From positions 248,001-312,000 of the forward strand of contig CM065888.1 of NCBI GenBank assembly GCA_033439255.1: a stretch of DNA of 64,000 nt, written 5' to 3'. This document shows positions 11,672 to 22,629 of this stretch, in pieces. The stretch comes from Hericium rajendrae. Lineage: Eukaryota; Basidiomycota; Agaricomycetes; Russulales; Hericiaceae. Numbering within the stretch: position 1 is the first letter of the stretch; every line of letters starts with the position of its first letter. The notes beneath the pieces were generated by a model. It had not been told where the DNA came from, ran no database searches, and worked only from the letters and a program-made list of their open reading frames with translations. A program made the position numbers and the translations under genes.

Positions 11672-12668
11672 TCAAGCATCCTTGTCTGTACTGTGCGCTA
11701 GCGCGGCCCACTTATCCGCATCCTGGATCGTGCGCTTCGCCTGCACCACGACGTCCCGCAGCGCATCACTGCCCAGCTGCACCCTCAGCGGCGGCTCCTT
11801 CTCCCCCGCAATCTGCACGATGGCCCGCGCCGCCTTGTGCATGTCCCCGATCTTCTGAGTCCCGAGCCACGCCTCGCGCAGCGCGGCGCCGGGGCTGTCT
11901 GCGAGATACGCAGGGTGCGGCGGGATCTCGACGCGCGAGCCGCGCCAGGACGTCTCGAAGCCGCCGGGCTCGATGATCACGCCCTTGATGTTGAACTCTG
12001 GCGGCATCTCGCGCGCGAAGGACTCGGTGAACCCTTCCAGCGCTGCGCGGCGTCAGCGATATGGGAGCGGATACTGGGAGGGGGTGCGCACCGAATTTGC
12101 CGGCGTTATAGTAGCTGAAGATGGGGATGCCGATGTAGCCGCCGACGCCTGTGATGTTGAGGACGCGGCCGCCGTGGCCTGGGGGGTTGACCTCTCGGAA
12201 GACCCGAGCAGCCTTTGCGGTCTTCAGTTCTGTAATCTTTGTGAGGAGTGAGCTACGTACCTCCTTCGTCACGTATACGGCACCCCAGAATAGCACGTCC
12301 ACTATATTTCAGCCGTCCTCGTATGGGGTAGCCTCAATTTCGCCGCTGAGGATGTACCCGGCGTTGTTCACCACGACGTCGAGACGATGGATATACCGCT
12401 CCGTCTTCTTGAATGCGTCTGCGACCGCATCTGGGTCCGTAACGTCGAGCTGAAGGACGAAGAGCTGTTCCACTGGATACTTGGTCTGGAGATCAGAGAG
12501 CGCCTGAGGGTTTCTCAGAGTCGCGACGGCACGTTCGCCTGCTGCTAGCACGGCGAGCAAAAGAGCGTTCCCGATACCTGAGGAAGTCCCAGTAACTAGC
12601 GGAAAGGAGATGATGCGATTAATACGAATGAAGGGGAGATTGGCGGTTGGGATGAGAAATAAAACCAA
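11672..12668 (-). pseudogene. short-chain dehydrogenase/reductase with in-frame TGA
   Basis: Classical SDR: cofactor motif VTGTSSGIGNALLLAVLAAG, DVTD, NNAGYILSGEIEATP, then VLFWGAVYVTKE, RVLNITGVGGYIGIPIF, YNAGK and LEGFTESFAREMPPEFNIKG-VIIEPGGFETSW, with introns near 12208-12255 (GTACGT...AAG) and 12040-12093 (GTGCGC...CAG). A TGA at 12309-12311 interrupts the frame between YEDG and NIVDVLFWG. Both sides are in the same frame and no intron can remove it, so a single base change (for example CGA or TGG to TGA) explains it. At the usual catalytic Ser position, 13 residues before the catalytic Tyr, the sequence has Gly preceded by Thr (NITG instead of the usual ISS). The 5' exon with the start codon was not found; a CTAG acceptor precedes VTGTSS. 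Probably a recent pseudogene of an NAD(P)-dependent oxidoreductase. Confidence 0.75.
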
Positions 12669-15079
12669 ACGCGAGATTTAAAGAAGTCAACCATATCTCG
12701 CCAACAGGTGAGAAATGCAAGAGTCTGTCAATATATGGCTCTGGAGAGACGTGAGTTTGCGCGCCGCCTGGCAATATAAACGCTCTGTGATGGTTTACAG
12801 AGACTTTATGCCAGTCTGGCTGAGCCTGGACACATACTGGCGGATGGTGTACATCTGTCTCAGTCAGCCATCCGAGTGCTAGGACTGCATCTTCGAATGA
12901 TACATCCACATTGCTTGGATGACTGATCAGAGTCGATAGAACGCTCGTTACTCAGCATCTGAGCAAGAGCGACCGTCAACTCGGAATGCAAGCAAGATCG
13001 GGGCGATTCGGGGCAACCGTGTTCGGTGTCAATGCCTTCGAAATACTGTACTTCCTCGTATGTCACTGCATAGGTGACACCTGCGAGAATTAGAACGACA
13101 ACGTGGCCCACAGTATTTGGTTTGGACTCACCTGCGACTTCGTGAAATAAGATTGAAGAGGATGTGAACATTTGAATGCCGGAAATGATGCGATGCTCAT
13201 ATGTCCATTTCCCTAAATTACTGACTTTGCCAGGTCACGTTGTCGAAGGTCAATTTCACCTGGCGCCGCCTTTGTCATTTACTTCAAGATTCGACCAATC
13301 GCAAAGGATGATTTCCCCACACTAGCCCATCTGCTTCATTGATGTAAAGGTCCAACCAATCGACAATGATGATTTCCCCACACTGCCCATTTGCTTCATT
13401 GATCAGTCTCTTCACTCGACGATGTGACCACAGTGCGCAACCGATGCTTGCAGCTGACGCCATACTACACTAGCAGCAGCTTGGAGTCGGGCAGCAGCAT
13501 AGTTCGCCTCTGGCAAGCAACGGGTTCTCAACCGTGACGCCTGTCGACCATGCAGCAATCGGCCATCGATTCGTGATTTGGAGTTCTTTCAGTATGGACA
13601 CTCACATCTCTTATCACGGTTCTCCAGCGCAAGCTCGCGGATCTCAAGGAGCCGCGCTGACAAGCGCAGCGAAGCCGGTGAGAGCGAGGAGAAACCGAGG
13701 AGAAGAGAGGACAGACGGATATGCATCTGACAGGAGTATTAGTCGATGGATTGGTTTGTGAGTATAGGCCCGGTTATCATTCCTTGCTCATTCATGCCCA
13801 TTAAATACGCTTCAGACAACAGAATGTTAACAGTTTTTCTTAGAACTAACGGTCGAGCCTCTCATTTGGACACTACCATGCTCATACCATATTAACAGTG
13901 CGTGATACCGGTCCTATCATGCACGAGCTGGTGAAGTGCCTTTCTCTTGCTCGTCGACCCTGAGGACACTTGCAATCGATGCGATGGTGTGCAGTCTTCG
14001 AGAAGAATGACGGTAGGATTTGATGGCCAACGTGCGAGGTTTGTGCTTATCTCTCCATGAGCGAGTCTACGTTAAAGTGCCGACTACTCTTTGCTCGTGG
14101 ACGGCATCGTTCATCTCCATTTGCACAGGTACAAAGTACAGAACGCGATGTCCCGGCTCTTTGCCTGCGTGCAACGGCTACAACATGCTGTTCGTGCCAA
14201 TTCTCGTCTCGACTACTCACACATGCCGTATCTTGCAGAACCTGGATCGCCAGCTCCTTGGATCTGTCATTGATCTCGTCTTTCTGTCCCGCTTTCTGGA
14301 AGTCACACATTCGGCTTGTTTGCCCCCGTCTCTGAGAGGTCTTCCCGACTGCTCCCGCATCTCCGTCCCGGGATATACTGCTCAGTCCATCTCTTATCAA
14401 ACCTCATTGCGCGTGCTCCCGAATCTACGTGTAGATACAGATGAACATCTTGAAGAAGGTATGTCCCTGCAGGCCCATGTCACATTTTCAGATCGTTTTC
14501 TCTCAAGCTCTTTCTTGGGCAGAAGACGTTTACTTATGCCCCGGCGCGTCTACAGCGGTTGATCTTGCGAAGCTACCGACATCTCTCCCTCGCGAGTGAT
14601 CCGGTGATTGATAGGTACAGTCTAGAATAACTCTTGTGTCGGCGGCATCTGGCATTATACGAGTAGCATTCTGAAGCTCCAGCTCAAGGCCATTCGCGTC
14701 GTCTGATTAATTGATTCGTGGATGGGTAGCCATTTATTCTCAGGTTGAACGCCAATTTCTTCTCGCTTCCTCTGACTGTCACGAGTCAACGTGGTCGGTC
14801 TCCGAGACATACAGTACGTTAATATTATCGCTATCCGTACGAATGGACCGCGCCTGCTCGAGGCACGATATCGTCTTTGCTGTCTTTGCGGTCCCTTTTC
14901 TGGCTTCGTGACCATTACTCAACCACGCTGCCATCGTGACAGATAGAAATGCATCATAGTCGCACTATAACCATTTCCACCTTTAATCTGCAGTGCACCG
15001 GAACGGAGCCTGGTCTCAACGTTTCAGCAAGGATGGGGTTTGTCAGCGATAAACGGACACTGGGTATCGTCGTCGGCTA
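12669..15079. other. 2.4-kb stretch without recognised gene
   Basis: Contains a two-copy tandem repeat at 13289-13403. A 180-codon open frame at 14020-14562 (+) shows no domain, no splice context and ordinary non-coding composition, so it is not called. The first exon of the dehydrogenase may lie near 12700-12900. Confidence 0.35.
13289..13403. repeat. tandem repeat, two ~59-nt units
   Basis: Two adjacent units share CCAATCG, GATGATTTCCCCACACT, GCCCAT and TGCTTCATTGAT, with a few substitutions and a two-base difference. Looks like a simple local duplication in non-coding DNA. Confidence 0.8.
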
Positions 15080-17280
15080 CTAGGAGATACTGGCCAGTAG
15101 CTCCCGTGCAGCAACAGCCTCGCTCTCAATCTCAGCTTCCCGCCCTGCGCGAGCCGTAATATTACATTCGAAAGGCTCAGGCTGCATCTATAGCGACTGC
15201 GCATCAGCACATCAGCAATGCTAGAGCACACTGAACCTTACCGTGAGTCCAGTCGTATAATTGTCGATGTCAATTATAGCACCCTCTTTCGGTTTGATAT
15301 CAAACCAGTAGCATAGATTGGACACGGCAAGAAATAGCGATTGCATAGCCAAGTATTTGCCTGGACAAACGCTGTGTAGCGACACCCGATGCATCAGTTG
15401 TCACCCGGGATTGGATGATCGCGGCTTCGTTACCGTCTGCCGAATCCGAATCCTGGATTGTCTTGGAATAGGTCACCAACGCCCTTTGGCCTGTCGATCC
15501 AGCGTCGCGGCTCGAAGGTTTCTGCGTCGTATTTCTGTCCGTACATCTCTTGACTGGAAATAGAAGGTGATGATGGTCAGAGTACGATGACTGGCTCGAA
15601 GACCATCATGCTCACCTCAGTCCCATAGCATAGTGACTCGGTATCAACAGTGCGCCAGCCGGGATGCGCACACCATTGTAATAATCATCTTCACTTGTCG
15701 TCGCCAAATGCGGGAGTCCTGTGTACCTAGCGAGGTTAAATGCGTTCAGTCGATAATAGAGGACGAGTTCACCATTAGGAACCGCCGGTCTCCAACGCAT
15801 GACTTCCTTACACATTGCTCTCACGTACAGCAGTCGATCTATGTCCTCCATTGTCGGTGGACCTTGGCAGAACTTGTCGACTTCGGCCTGTGCCTCGATG
15901 AAGGTATGCGGGTGCGATACGACCGCCAGAACAAAAGAAGCCAATGTCGTTGCCGTCGTATCCGCACCGGCTTCGACCCTGCGAAGGAAGTTATTACTGC
16001 TTGACAGTTCATCTGATAATGCAATGCTAGACGCTAGACGTACGTATTCCCAGCTAGAAATGCTACATCGAGCTCATCCATCCGGAATCTTGCCCTATTG
16101 TTCCACAGCTGTGCAGTAAAGGTATGTTCAGATTGTGACTGCCCATGAGCGACCTTCTCATAGGCTTGGCGTGCATGGCCGACGTATACATCTCGAGTCA
16201 AGTCACGTTGGCGAATAGCGGTAGCCCTCCAGGGTGACAAAAAGTTTGGTAGATGGTCAAGCCATGGAAAAGAATCGACCAGATATGCGCCGGCCATCGT
16301 AGATTCGCCAAACATCTCCAAAACTGTCCAATATCTTGTCAGGCACGTACTGAAGTGTTCAACGGGCAAACGGACCTCGCTCGAAGTCATGGGTCTGGAA
16401 TTTGATCAGCATATCTGTGAGAGCAGAGTTCTACGTTCATTTACCGCTTTTTCGAGGGCGACATCCGAGTCAATACCATAGCAAACTACCAAGCGGAGAT
16501 CTCAGCCTGCCATGCGGAAACATATGAGAGAAACCCCCTTACTTCTCAAGACGATATTGGACGAAAACCTTGTGAAGTTCTGCATGAACGATGCCGGGCT
16601 CTGAAGCATGTTGCGCATGAGCAACTTGGTTTCCGCGGACTGTATCGGGATAAAAGACATCGCTTTCTGTGCCCTCAGGTAATGGTGGATGGCCGAGCGT
16701 TGGTTCCGCCATGCATCGCCGTACGGGAGGAGTAAGATACGTTTGCTCATTGAGGCATAACTAGGCCAGACTGCGGTGAGTGCAAGGTTCGATTCGGTGA
16801 GAGCTCGCTGACTTACTCTCCAGACACGACAAGACGAGGACGGGACGAGTAAGTCGCGGACCGCTTCTCAAGCTAACGATCGATACAATCAGTCTCTAAG
16901 TTTACGGACTACCGACAGTGGCTGTGTCTTACTATGTCGATCGCAGCTTTATACTCGTTCACAATAACGACATCTTGGCCAGCCAGATTCAGATAGGTCA
17001 ATGGCGCTTTGAATTCTTGCGCGAGCTTATGGAAGAAGACCCAAGAACGAAGTTTTGGTCTGAAGACGCAATATAAGCCATCCGAACCCAGACTAACAAA
17101 GAACGAGACGTACATTAGGTGCAAATGCCCAATCAAAGGGAGCCCAACTGGGCTCGGGGGCAGATTCACGCCTCTCCTCTTCGAACGCGCCCGCAGTCCT
17201 ATCAGAAGCAGTGTGAGAGCGAAAAAGAGGCACACTCCTATCCAGCCTTGAAAAATACGGGCTCCCCATAGCAAGAGCAT
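15080..17280 (-). CDS. cytochrome P450 monooxygenase, apparently intact
   Basis: Start at 17280 (MLLLWGARIFQGW...) gives an N-terminal membrane anchor (VCLFFALTLLLIGL) and the proline hinge LPPSPVGLPLIGHL. About ten short exons follow: LAQEFKAPLTYLNLAGQDVV; LEKRSATYSSRPRLVVSGE; YGDAWRNQRSAIHHYL (C-helix WRNQR); the central exon with VDSFPWLDHLPNFLSPW; I-helix AGADTTATTLASFVLAV; K-helix CKEVMRWRPAVPNG (ExxR); DDYYNGVRIPAGALLIPSHY; then FEPRRWIDRPKGVGDLFQDN with PGFGFGRR, and across an intron VCPGKYLAM, which completes the haem-binding FxxGxRxCxG motif. The last exon is PEPFECNITARAGREAEIES with the stop at 15080-15082. All signature residues are present. Resembles the CYP64/O-methylsterigmatocystin-oxidoreductase-like group (CYP5144/CYP5150 style) abundant in wood-decay fungi; substrate unknown. 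Its decayed paralogue lies just upstream. Confidence 0.9.
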
Positions 17281-18199
17281 GACGAAGGAGAGACAAGGAT
17301 GAAAGCCCCAACAGCACCACAAGGACCGCCTTATGACCGACGAAGTTCTCAGCAAACTGAATACTGAAAACGCAGATTAGATAGAAGATACAAGCACATG
17401 GCAGGTGATCCAACATATAGGATTCGTACCCTTTATTCCCTAGCGCGCGATGCTCCATCGACGACTTGCTTTCCTTCGATGGTCGAAGGCGTCGAAGCCA
17501 ATTAGTGCGTCCCGTGTGAGCTTGACTCTCATCTTAAATGCTGTGCTTCAAGTGCTAAATTGGTTAAACTCCTTGTCCTCCACACGCCTGTCTTCGTCCT
17601 GCAGATGCTTGTTCGACTGCGACTTCGTATATTGCTGCCACTGCGATTCGTTGATCAGAACATACCGTAACATGTCAGTCATGACAGGTCGCATCGTTGG
17701 TTACGCGTCGTGACTGAATGAAGAGAACACGGGGTCAGACAGCTCTGGATTGGCGGAAGAAGTAACAATTGCATTCCGAACTGCTAACGGTGTTGACCAG
17801 TACTGTACTTCGAGAGCCGAACTTGGAGAACGTCGAAAACTTGTCCAACTCCAAGGAGAGTTCCACGGCAAACTCATCCTTCGGCATTTTCCTATACACT
17901 GTTCTCACGGTCTTCACCGTGTCAATGAATCCGATCTTCACCTTGACGTGTCGTCAACCTTCATCGACTGTGATCTCTCCTCTTTTTCGCAGCTACATGG
18001 CTATTTGTAAAACATATGAAACATGGTTGTAGTCAAGGAACCAACACGGGTAGCCCCACGTACCAGAATTCTCGTCGGTTCAGGCCCTACTATGGTATGT
18101 ATCGGTTCATGCAACATAATCTTCTCTCGACAGGCATGCTCAGAAACTCCGTACCCCTGCCTTCGGCGACCTCAAAAACATGTTCGTATGTCTGGAGTG
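17281..18199. other. P450 upstream region, no clear gene
   Basis: A minus-strand open frame at 17735-17941 (GFIDTVKTVRTVYRKMPKDE ... ELDKFSTFSKFG) has a protein-like composition but no start context or family; it is not called as a gene. Confidence 0.3.
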
Positions 18200-19620
18200 T
18201 CTTCATCTGTTTCTCCATCTCTAGGTTATGCCCTGCTTGCGGCGCAATGATGCCTACGATGGGCTCCGGCTGCGACTGAACAAAGTTCACTCGATATTCT
18301 TCTCAGCACTTACTAAAGCCTACAAGGCTAAACCAGGAACATAGGTTCCTGATAAACATAGTCTGTATGGATATGCTGCCTCAGCTCGTAGATTGGCAGA
18401 TGCTGACCTTTTTTGCAAGATCAAATACAGGATCTCTCTGAAGACGGCTTCCGCGCGATTCAAACAACGTCGGGACTCAAAAACATCACTATCGTACTTT
18501 TAGCCGGACGTCTCTTGACGACTGTCATGAGGACGAGGTAAACACCTAGAAGAGTACAAGAGTACAAAAAGTCTCACTTCAACTCCATGCCGTACTGATC
18601 CAGTATCAGCAGCGCTCCAGCCGGGATGTGCACCCAATTATAACAATCACGCTCCGTGGTCGTAGCCAAATGTGGCACACCTAACACGATCTCCGTCGGT
18701 CAGTCCTGATCCTATCTCCCAGATCACTTGAGTTGACGCTGAGGAACCACGGCATCACCTTCTTAATAGTGGCCTGCACATATGGCGTTGTCTCTATCCT
18801 CCATCCTCGGAGGTCGGTCGCCACGGACTCGATCGATCCTTGCCTCGCCTCGAACTTGCACCAATGCATCGTTGATACAACCGTTTAAGTTTCTCATAAC
18901 GTGCATGTACCCCGCAAGTACCTCGATATCCAGCTCATCCATCGGCGACTTCCGCTGGTCGCTCCAGAAGCTAGCGCCGAATACACCCTCGATCTGCAGC
19001 TTCCCTTAATTTCGCTGTACGCTCGCGGATGGCGTAAGCTCGCCATATGCATTTTGTGCGATCCTGCGCTGGTGGTGCTCAGCTTTCATCCGGGGATCGA
19101 GGAAGTTTGGCAGACGGTCGAGCGAGGGAAAGGGGTCGACTGGGTACAGCCCCGGAACCGCGGAGGCCTTGAACATCTCCATCACAAACCTGTTACTGAT
19201 TGAGGCGGATATCTTTATGGAAGAGGTTGGTCTCTCACCTTTGATGACATATAATGATTCACGAGTAGTTAATGCATGTTCAAAAAGATAACTGACCTAG
19301 ACATATCGTCTGCCGCGTCTCTACTTCCGGATTCGACCTATAGCAGACTATGACCCTCAGGTTAGCCTCCATATCGAGACTAGCAAATACAAACTGACCG
19401 TACTTGTCATCAGCATGCTTTCCGAGAAATGGACAATGTGTTCCTGGAAGACCTTTAGACTTTCGCCGACGCGTGCATAAGCTTCTTGACCTCCACGCAC
19501 TGTATCGGAACTAGGACGCACGAATAATACCAACACTATTTTCGCTCCGGAAGCACCTGCAGCATAGTGTCCATCAAGCTTCCGACGAGAGCGGCTTTGG
19601 TTAGGCGCATGTCTTCAGTC
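18200..19620 (-). pseudogene. cytochrome P450 pseudogene, paralogue of the adjacent intact gene
   Basis: Fragments in changing frames match the intact P450 at 15080-17280 in the same order: SAVPGLYPVDPFPSLDRLPN with FLDPRMK (about 19160-19040) to VDSFPWLDHLPNFLSPW; ASFWSDQRKSPMDELDIEVL-AGYMH (about 18990-18900) to TAQLWNNRARFRMDELDVAFLAGNT; YVQATIKKVM (about 18770, frameshifted) to YVRAMCKEVM; GVPHLATTTERDCYNWVHIPAG-ALLI (about 18670-18600) to the matching exon; and QPEPIVGIIAPQAGHNLEME (about 18265) to the last exon. The haem exons FGFGRR/VCPG were not found between the last two, so the gene lacks its active centre. A tandem duplicate that has decayed. Confidence 0.8.
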
Positions 19621-19647
19621 GTAGCCTAGGACCCGCCCTTGCTGTTC

Positions 19648-19690
19648 TTCAACGTCTCTTCGACATCTTCAACGTCTCTTCGATATCTTC
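19648..19690. repeat. 20-nt tandem repeat
   Basis: Two copies of TTCAACGTCTCTTCGACATC in a row, the second with one change and partial extension. Confidence 0.7.
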
Positions 19691-21356
19691 AGCGTTCCCT
19701 GATCTCTTGATCCTCAGGGCAACCCACCGCCGGAGAACAGACTCACTGCTCCATTGGACGCGGCAATATAGATCACGCCCGCGCTCTGAGGAGGAAGACT
19801 ATGATAGTTATTGACTGTTGTTGGTTGACCCGGCTGCTCGGCGCCATGTTAGTTCCTTCGACGGAGGCAATTTGAGGTCGTCTCCTCGCTTTCAGACTGC
19901 TCTTGTTAGACTTGACCTGGCAGACCCCAAAGTCGGACCCGGTCAGACCGTCTGTGACCGTTGTTGACTTATCCGAGTCGAAGGTCAACGATCCAGGTCT
20001 GACGAAGTCAGGATCACTGACCGCGTCAAGGGTCAAGTTGTTCGAGATCAACCATTTAACGCTGGTAAATGCTACTTCTATCGTTTCAGTCTATGCAGAT
20101 AACCACTCGAATCATCAAGTACACACTCCTACATCGCGTCTGAAGCCGATGAAGGTCAAAAGATCTGCTCTACGCTGCTCGTCACCATGGCCACACTGAC
20201 AGCATGGTTTCCAACTCTGTTCATGAAGATTGACATGGTATGATACGGACCCGACCAGGGCCCTCCACGATACGCATATAGACTATCCGAGCCTGTATGC
20301 GCGCGCGAGTGGTCAGCACACCACGGTCGCAACGCCCTCAAGCATCACCGCGCCCCTTATGAATCTTTGCGATACACTCCATCTTATCACGTCCATATTT
20401 ACACCCTTCCTATATATAATCCAGGAATCATTGAACAATCTGAAGCTGATCCACTGATGCGGAGCCATGCTCATCAGCACGGACGAATTCTACTCGATTC
20501 AACGTATCAATCTCGTCCGCCCAATCCTCCGCGTTCGCCGACCCCCGCCAGTCTTACCCGCCTCGCCTGCCTCGTCATGATTCCCTTTCCCCCGATGACA
20601 CCACACCATTTCGCGACCCCGCACTCGTTCCATATCCTCCGTGCTCGACTCTCGGTTTTCGGTTCTCGGTCCTCGAACTCCAAAGTGATCCACACTCGTA
20701 CTCCAGACTTCTTGCTATCCATGTGTCATCTCCGGGCTTCGCGGGCTCCCCGCACGGACCTGATCGTCGTCTACTCGTACTCATTCCACAAATAAACATG
20801 CTCCACTGACAACCCGTTTGAAGGCCCAGACCTGCGCGTCAGGTATATCGGACATGAGTATCTCCCGAAGGCCGATAACTATCTCTGACTCAGTATGCGG
20901 AGCCTTTGCATTCCTTCGTTACGTGGATCCTTGTCTCGATCTCCGAGTCCGGCGCCAGAGTGTAAAGTACTTTCATATCACCTACGCAGAAAAACCGGAA
21001 CTACATGGCACGACGTACAACATGCAGCTCGCATACCGCTCCTCGCCGAAAGAACACATAAAGTAAAGAAAGCGAGGCGAGGAGCTATTACCGTATGTAT
21101 GCACCGCCCGACACACAATACCCGCCAAGGCCAAGTCCGAACCGGACGATAGGTTGCATGGAATGGAGCGACGTAAGATTCGTGCTACGGAGGGTACGAG
21201 AAGTCAAAGCAAAGAATGGGCTAAGAGCGACCGAAGAGACCACAGGGATACCGAAAAATGAAAGAGAAGTAGAGATAAAGTTCATGCGTTTTGCGTCGAC
21301 ATGAGCGACAGGGTATTGGTGTTTCATCCGGCGCGGTCTAAGGGGAGGGATAGTGT
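19691..21356. other. 1.7-kb stretch without recognised gene
   Basis: Includes a pyrimidine-rich area (20500-20760) and several short open frames without similarity. A part at 19900-20040 repeats GTCAGAC/GGTCAA-type motifs but forms no clear element. Confidence 0.3.
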
Positions 21357-22503
21357 CTATAAGACGTCCGCGATAACCTTCGCAACAACATCGAGGTCGA
21401 GCAGATCGCCGGGAGGGGCGTGCCCCTCGCCTCCGCGGCGGACGTGGCGCTTGGTAGCCTGTTCAACGAGCGCAGGAGCAGGAGCGGAGGGCTCGCATCC
21501 GTCGTTGTTCTCGTTGACGGCGAAACCGGTCTTGCACTTCAGCACCTTGCAGGCGCCGCTAGTGCATTGTACGCTGCTAACATCGGGGATGGAGGTGCAG
21601 TCGACGCCCCTCGGCTGCAGAGCAGCAGACTCGAAGGGATTAGGCACAGCGCAACCGCCGCCTTGAAAAGTACGTGTCAACGTGACGAGCGACGCGTCAT
21701 GCGACGAAGGGCAAACATACAGCTCTCCAGGTTCTTTTCGATGTTGATGCACTCCCAGCGAGGCTTCGCGTCCGTGCCGCACACGCTCTCACCAGCCTTG
21801 CAGGTCGCGCGGGCTTCCTCGAGCGTCGTGGGGCCTCCGCGCGCCGACAGCAGCATCCTGAGATCGCGCTTAGAGCGAGGCACGGAAGAACTTCCGCAGC
21901 CCTAGGTACAAACGAGATCAACGGCGCGCCGAAGCCAGTGTAAAAAGGAGATGCGAACCTTGGGGAAGAGACCACACTTGCCGTTACACTCGGAGTAGGG
22001 CGGCGCGCAGACGCACTGGTCGCCCTCCCTCGTGAGCGGGGCGGGACACTGGAAGCCACACGGGTCGTTCGTCTGGCAGATGGGCGTCGCGCCGGGCGGG
22101 TACGTGCAGTGCTTCGACCCCGGACCCGTGTTGATCTGGCACACGACGCGTCAGAACTCAACAATCCGCCAGAGGAGAAGAATAAACTCACCAGCAGATT
22201 GAGCAGCGCATTGACATCTGCGAGGCCGAGAAGGTTGACGAGCGCCTGGAGGTGCACGTCGGCGGTGATGGAGAGCGGGAGCGCGGAGAGGCAGAGACAG
22301 ATGTCGAGCCCCGCGATGGCGCCGAGGTCGATGCCGAGCGGGAGCAGGTTGACGATGGCGTTGAGATCGATGGCGGCGCAGACATCGAGAAGCGCGCGGG
22401 GCTCGTGGTGCTGCACGAGGGCGCGGCCGGCAGCGGGGAGGGCGACCGACGAGAGAACGGAGGCGGAGGCGAGCGCCTTGACGAAAGTGGGGATGAAACG
22501 CAT
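21357..22503 (-). CDS. PriA-like secreted cysteine-rich protein
   Basis: Start at 22503 (MRFIPTFVKALASASVLSSV...) gives a signal peptide with an ALA-like cleavage region. Exon 1 then has a hydrophobic helix-rich section with DVCAAIDLNAIVNLLPLGID and CLCLSALPL. Introns follow near 22140-22194 (GTGAGT...CAG), 21904-21960 (GTTCGC...TAG) and 21664-21721 (GTATGT...AAG). Exons 2-4 are cysteine-rich: HCTYPPGATPICQTNDPCGF, CPAPLTREGDQCVCAPPYSE-CNGKC, WECINIEKNLESC, and DCTSIPDVSSVQC-TSGACKVLKCKTGF, followed by a short basic tail and a stop at 21357. The C-terminal GAC-V--C--GF repeat is typical of PriA, first known from Lentinula edodes primordia, and of related basidiomycete secreted proteins. Probably a cell-wall or extracellular protein, possibly expressed during fruiting. 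Frame intact. Confidence 0.75.
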
Positions 22504-22618
22504 GGCGGGCTGTACGGCGGGGGGCGGTGCAGAAAAGAGCGACTGCGCTGGGTGAGCGGTTGAAGGTCCGAAGGAAGGAGCGGGACGAGGGAACGAGAGA
22601 GACGGAGGGCGGGCCAGG

Positions 22619-22626
22619 TTTATATA
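22619..22626 (-). promoter_or_regulatory. TATA box of the PriA-like gene
   Basis: The minus strand reads CTATATAAA about 115 nt upstream of the start codon at 22503, a normal distance for a strong, regulated fungal promoter. Confidence 0.6.
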
Positions 22627-22629
22627 GCT

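Noticed and set aside
14020-14562. 180-codon plus-strand open frame
   Set aside because: No domain, no splice context, cysteine- and serine-scattered composition typical of chance frames.
16034-17941. Plus-strand open frames antisense to the P450
   Set aside because: Shadows of the well-supported minus-strand exons.
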